40,954 bases of DNA, from positions 1 through 40,954 of IMG/VR virus record IMGVR_UViG_3300032053_000176. One strand, given 5' to 3'. Shown here piece after piece: positions 38,472 to 40,954 of the stretch. Each line of letters opens with the position of its first letter. Position 1 is the stretch's first letter. A model generated the notes under the pieces. That model saw only the letters and a list, made by a program, of their open reading frames with translations. It did no database searches and was not told the origin of the DNA. Source of the stretch: a virus. A program made the translations under genes and the position numbers.

Positions 38472-38489
38472 TGTCCTGATAACCGGACA
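38472..38489. promoter_or_regulatory. Operator-like palindrome copy 2
   Basis: Identical 18-base sequence to copy 1, with a centre-to-centre distance of 27 bases. Confidence 0.5.
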
Positions 38490-38533
38490 GTCGTTTCCGC
38501 TACGTTTCGACACCTTGATTCGCAAAGTGTGAA

Positions 38534-38548
38534 GACTGCCGAACAGTC
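38534..38548 (-). terminator. Small hairpin after the tRNA cluster
   Basis: On the - strand GACTG-TTCGG-CAGTC is followed by TTCACACTTT. It is a weak intrinsic terminator candidate that could end the transcript carrying the capsid, HNH and tRNA genes. Confidence 0.35.
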
Positions 38549-38676
38549 GTTGGTAAGACGACCTGTCCCGTTTCGACAGCCCTAGCCGTATCCCACTCCC
38601 TCTACGGGCTCAGGTGGGGCGGGGTCGCCGTTTCGACGTGCTACCAATCACGTCTCCTGCGACCGGTGAACCTTCG

Positions 38677-38749
38677 GGTGGCGGACGGGATTTGCACCCG
38701 CTTCGACGCGGGCCACAACCGCGCGCTCCGCTACACGAGCATCCGTCAC
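38677..38749 (-). tRNA. tRNA-His (GTG)
   Basis: On the - strand the acceptor arms GTGACGG/CCGCCAC pair with one A-C mismatch. The D-arm is GCTC...GAGC. The anticodon stem CGCGG/CCGCG is perfect with loop TTGTGGC, giving anticodon GTG (His). The T-stem GCGGG/CCCGT has loop TGCAAAT in place of the usual TTC. The discriminator is C. CCA is not encoded. Confidence 0.75.
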
Positions 38750-38751
38750 AG

Positions 38752-38824
38752 TGGATGCGGAAGCGGTCGAATCTCCGTCTCCCGCTCTTCGGGCGGGCGC
38801 TTGTACCGTCTCAGCTACGCATCC
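38752..38824 (-). tRNA. tRNA-Phe (GAA), with unusual C33
   Basis: Acceptor GGATGCG/CGCATCC is perfect. The anticodon stem CCCGC/GCGGG is perfect with loop CCGAAGA, giving anticodon GAA (Phe) but C at position 33, where U is nearly universal. The T-stem has an A-G mismatch next to the loop. The discriminator is A. The gene may be functional or degenerate. Confidence 0.6.
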
Positions 38825-38833
38825 GTATTCTCG

Positions 38834-38913
38834 TGCATGGGGAAGGAGTCGAACCTCCACAGCCGCAGCCACTGATTTACAGTCAGCTACCCTCGCCAAT
38901 GGGTTGCCCATAC
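38834..38913 (-). tRNA. tRNA-Tyr (GTA), long variable arm
   Basis: Acceptor GTATGGG/CCCATGC pairs with one wobble. The D-arm is ACCC...GGGT. The anticodon stem carries loop CTGTAAA, anticodon GTA (Tyr). The variable arm is long, as in bacterial tRNA-Tyr. The T-stem is GGAGG/CCTTC with loop TTCGACT, and the discriminator is A. Confidence 0.8.
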
Positions 38914-38914
38914 G

Positions 38915-38985
38915 AGCGCCACGTCGGACTCGAACCGACGACACCTACTTGGAAGGAAGGCGTGATACCACTTCACCAGTGGCGC
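38915..38985 (-). tRNA. tRNA-Gly (TCC)
   Basis: Acceptor GCGCCAC/GTGGCGC is perfect. The D-arm is GTGA...TCAC. The anticodon stem CCTTC/GTAGG has one T-T mismatch and loop CTTCCAA, anticodon TCC (Gly). The T-arm GTCGG-TTCGAGT-CCGAC is perfect, with discriminator U as expected for tRNA-Gly. Only 1 base separates it from the tRNA-Tyr gene. Confidence 0.8.
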
Positions 38986-38991
38986 GTGTTG

Positions 38992-39059
38992 CATCGAGCC
39001 AAAGAGTCGAACTCTGTCCTGCTGCTTTGGAGGCAGCGTGGCTCCCCAGCCTGCCCGAT
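38992..39059 (-). tRNA. tRNA-Trp (CCA), short D-arm
   Basis: Acceptor ATCGGGC/GCTCGAT pairs with one wobble, and the anticodon stem GCTGC/GCAGC is perfect with loop CTCCAAA, giving CCA (Trp). The T-arm is CAGAG-TTCGACT-CTTTG. The D-arm is only GGCT-GGGG-AGCC, so the gene is 68 bases and shorter than usual. The discriminator is G. Confidence 0.7.
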
Positions 39060-39067
39060 TTGTTCTC

Positions 39068-39568
39068 TCACTCGTAACGCTCGATGACCTCGTGCGCCCA
39101 AGCGAGCAAGTCTTCTACTCTCTGTCCTGTGGGTTGTGCTGTGCTCCACAGTTCCAGGTTTTCAGGACGGTTATCGTCCTTCACACCGTTCTTATGGTGA
39201 ACGGATTCGCCCGATAGCAGCGACCGCTTGAGTGTCTGCTCCATCACTGTGCGATGTTCTAACACTCTGCGGCTCCGACCTCGACTTAGCTCTCGGTAGC
39301 CATTCGCCGTTACCCAGCCTGTCCCGTCGTTCTTGCGAATCGGCCGGAGAGTCTGTCCCATCCGTCGTTGATGCGCGTGCGCCTGACAATGTGGCTCTGA
39401 CGCACGGGGACGAGCACAGCCCGGAAATGCGCACGCTGGCCGCGCACTCTGTCGTGTCCTCACACACTCCTTACACTCGGCCGCGTAACCACCACGACCG
39501 GCACTCTGTCGGTAGAACTCCGCAAGTCGCCTCGTTCTTCCGCACTTCGTACAAGTCTTCATGTTCAC
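39068..39568 (-). CDS. HNH endonuclease with N-terminal zinc fingers
   Basis: A 166-residue protein. The N-terminus has CTKC (6-9), ECKEC (31-35) and further Cys/His (C46, C51, C61, H64), two zinc-binding units. The HNH core (103-150) is [40 protein letters not shown], with the H124/H125/N127 centre. It matches the HNH nucleases that accompany phage structural genes and would cut DNA for homing. It lies between the capsid gene and the tRNA cluster. Confidence 0.85.
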   Translation of the reverse strand: MNMKTCTKCGRTRRLAEFYRQSAGRGGYAAECKECVRTRQSARPACAFPGCARPRASEPHCQAHAHQRRMGQTLRPIRKNDGTGWVTANGYRELSRGRSRRVLEHRTVMEQTLKRSLLSGESVHHKNGVKDDNRPENLELWSTAQPTGQRVEDLLAWAHEVIERYE

Positions 39569-39589
39569 TCCTCTCGTCTAGTACGCAGT

Positions 39590-39621
39590 GAGAGCGGGCG
39601 GGTACTAGACCACCCGCTCTC
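39590..39621 (-). terminator. Hairpin after the capsid gene
   Basis: GAGAGCGGG (39590-39598) pairs with CCCGCTCTC (39613-39621), with two more G-C pairs past one mismatch. There is no clear T-run on either strand, so it may reduce rather than stop read-through from the highly expressed capsid gene. Confidence 0.45.
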
Positions 39622-39660
39622 AACCACGAGGGTGTTACTTTTGCTGCTTGTGCTTCGGGT

Positions 39661-40905
39661 TTAGCTGCCCAGGATGAGTTCGCCGATGGCCTGCGGACGG
39701 AACACCGCAAACGCAACACGGACCTTTCCACGGATGGCGACAAGTCCCTCGCCAAAGTACGTGCCGTAACCTGTCGAGCTTTCGACCCTTAGCCCACCGT
39801 TGCGGAAAATCATCGCCGCAGTGGGGTTCGTCACGAACACGCGGTCATCCGGCACAACGGGGGTAACCACAATCGGAAGACCCCAGATAGTGCGGACAGA
39901 CGCGAGCGTCGGAGGACCAGCAAGGAACTGGCCGAGTCCGCCGTTCAAGTTCGTGCGGAGCGTGACGTACGCAGCCCACGTTGCGGGGCTCATGAGCACG
40001 TTCTTCGGGTCGAGGAACGAGTTCTTGAACACCTTCGCGCAGAGCTTCATCACAGCAGTGTCGATGTCATCGGCACCCTGCGCTGCAATGGTACGGTCTT
40101 CGAGGTTCTGAAGGCCAACAAGGTGCGCCCCAGTTCCATCTCCGGTCAGTAGCTCCTCCTCTTCACGCAACTGGACGAACTTCGCCAGACGCATGCTGAG
40201 GTAGGCGGACATCGCAGGGATGTCCATTAGAACGTCTTCCGTGACTGGCAGCAAGGTCGTAATGTCCTTGACAGGCGAGTCAAGCGGAGAGACTTCTATC
40301 TGCGAAGCGTTGTACGCCTCGCCTTCCTGACGTGCCCGGGCACCCTTTACGGTGACCGTTTCCTTCACCAAGCGAACGAGGTTTGACTCGGTAGCGCCCT
40401 GTGCGAAGAGGTCCGCCACGACCGGAACCCGGGTAGGCGGTTCGATAATCCCGGGGTAATAGAACGGCGAAACGACTCCACCGTACTGCTCACCGGGGTC
40501 GGTTCCTGCTAGCACAACAGCGCCCGCGCTCGTCTCAGATGTAACTCCGGGGTCCACTACCTTGTAGCGGATGTCGAAGCCCCAAGGCTCACGCGTCTTG
40601 TTCTTCCATGTCTTCACCGCGCTCGCGAACGCCTTACGGTCAGCGACGGCCTCGTACTGGCGACCTTCCACCAGTCCAATGACAATCTCTGAACGCGCAG
40701 CATCCTTCGGAGCCGGAGTACTTTCGGATAGAGTCCGAGTGAACTCGTCGATGGAGCGCTCCTGATGAATCTTGTCGCTAAGGGACTTGGCCTCGACCAT
40801 AGTGTCGGCCAGTTCCTTCGTCTCAACCTCATCGAGAGCGTCTTTCTCGGAAAGCTCACGAGCCCTAGCCAGAACAGTCTCCAGCTTCTTCTCGCGCTTT
40901 GCCAT
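39661..40905 (-). CDS. HK97-fold major capsid protein with N-terminal scaffold-like region
   Basis: ATG 40905 is preferred to a TTG at 40914, since AGAAAG lies at workable spacing. The 414-residue protein has an N-terminal charged helical part (about 1-70, like the delta domain) and then a capsid core: RVPVVADLFAQGATESNLVR, the A-domain text AKFVQLREEEELLTGDGTGA, a PKNVLMSPATWAAYVTLRT helix and the C-terminal GTYFGEGLVAIRGKVRVAFA, VFRPQAIGEL strand. This pattern and its size are typical of actinophage capsids. It would form the icosahedral shell. A protease gene should lie upstream. Confidence 0.9.
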   Translation of the reverse strand: MAKREKKLETVLARARELSEKDALDEVETKELADTMVEAKSLSDKIHQERSIDEFTRTLSESTPAPKDAARSEIVIGLVEGRQYEAVADRKAFASAVKTWKNKTREPWGFDIRYKVVDPGVTSETSAGAVVLAGTDPGEQYGGVVSPFYYPGIIEPPTRVPVVADLFAQGATESNLVRLVKETVTVKGARARQEGEAYNASQIEVSPLDSPVKDITTLLPVTEDVLMDIPAMSAYLSMRLAKFVQLREEEELLTGDGTGAHLVGLQNLEDRTIAAQGADDIDTAVMKLCAKVFKNSFLDPKNVLMSPATWAAYVTLRTNLNGGLGQFLAGPPTLASVRTIWGLPIVVTPVVPDDRVFVTNPTAAMIFRNGGLRVESSTGYGTYFGEGLVAIRGKVRVAFAVFRPQAIGELILGS

Positions 40906-40954
40906 TTCTGACAACTTTCTAACGCTTCACATCTTTGCGCGTCCCGCGTGCGCG

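Larger units (their letters stand above)
38427..38676. other. Intergenic regulatory stretch with palindromes and repeats
   Basis: No gene is seen. It holds two 18-base near-palindromes (38445-38462 and 38472-38489), three copies of CGTTTCGAC (38503-38511, 38569-38577, 38629-38637), two copies of ACAGTCGTT (38487-38495, 38543-38551), and a hairpin (38534-38548). It lies between the tRNA cluster and the glycerophosphotransferase gene and is a candidate regulatory or processing region. Confidence 0.55.

Overview
The window is a fragment of a tailed double-stranded DNA phage (siphovirus type) or prophage. The evidence is an HK97-fold major capsid protein, head-tail connector genes, a major tail protein, a frameshifted tail assembly chaperone, a ~1040-residue tape measure protein, a large tail-tip block and a replication block. 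The DNA is GC-rich, starts are ATG, GTG or TTG with strong GGAGG-type ribosome sites, and genes overlap by 1-8 bases. With an Lsr2-like protein and teichoic-acid-type enzymes, this suggests a high-GC Gram-positive (actinobacterial) host. That host assignment is inference. Portal, terminase and maturation protease are not in the window; they probably lie beyond position 40954.

Positions 1-9317 (+ strand) form a replication and early operon: a P-loop ATPase cut by the left edge, a DEDD-type 3'-5' exonuclease interrupted by an intein, an AAA+ ATPase, a dNMP kinase, a series of small zinc-knuckle or unknown proteins, a short tyrosine recombinase, an HNH endonuclease and a secreted RTX-type protein. 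It meets the - strand genes tail to tail at about 9310.

Positions 9304-11275 (- strand) hold a probable lysogeny or regulatory module: a full-length integrase, then three small genes (zinc ribbon, Lsr2-like plus HTH, unknown) behind a promoter-like sequence that would make a leaderless mRNA. Two perfect hairpins (11515-11591) mark the end of the long - strand operon.

Positions 11605-18417 (- strand) hold a translationally coupled surface-polymer cassette, which is unusual for a phage. It has a GT4 glycosyltransferase, an SDR oxidoreductase, a hexapeptide acyltransferase, a TagD-like cytidylyltransferase, a GT-A glycosyltransferase, a TagB/F-like glycerophosphotransferase, a polysaccharide pyruvyl transferase and a second GT-A enzyme, with one HNH gene inserted. 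A second glycerophosphotransferase-like gene (37254-38426) is coupled to the head-tail connector gene. I infer that this set decorates the virion, or remodels host wall polymers, with a glycerol-phosphate or pyruvylated glycan.

Positions 18426-40905 (- strand; transcription runs from high to low coordinates) are the virion genes: capsid, HNH, five tRNAs, glycerophosphotransferase, connector, head closure, tail completion, tail terminator, major tail protein, LAGLIDADG endonuclease, tail chaperones with a -1 frameshift, tape measure, DNRLRE tail protein, a 935-residue tail hub carrying an HExxH metallopeptidase-like domain and a GH25-like domain, three paralogous tail proteins, and Gly-Gly-Ser-rich tail-fibre proteins directly upstream of the glycosyltransferase cassette. 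Five homing-type elements (intein, one LAGLIDADG, three HNH) are spread over the window.
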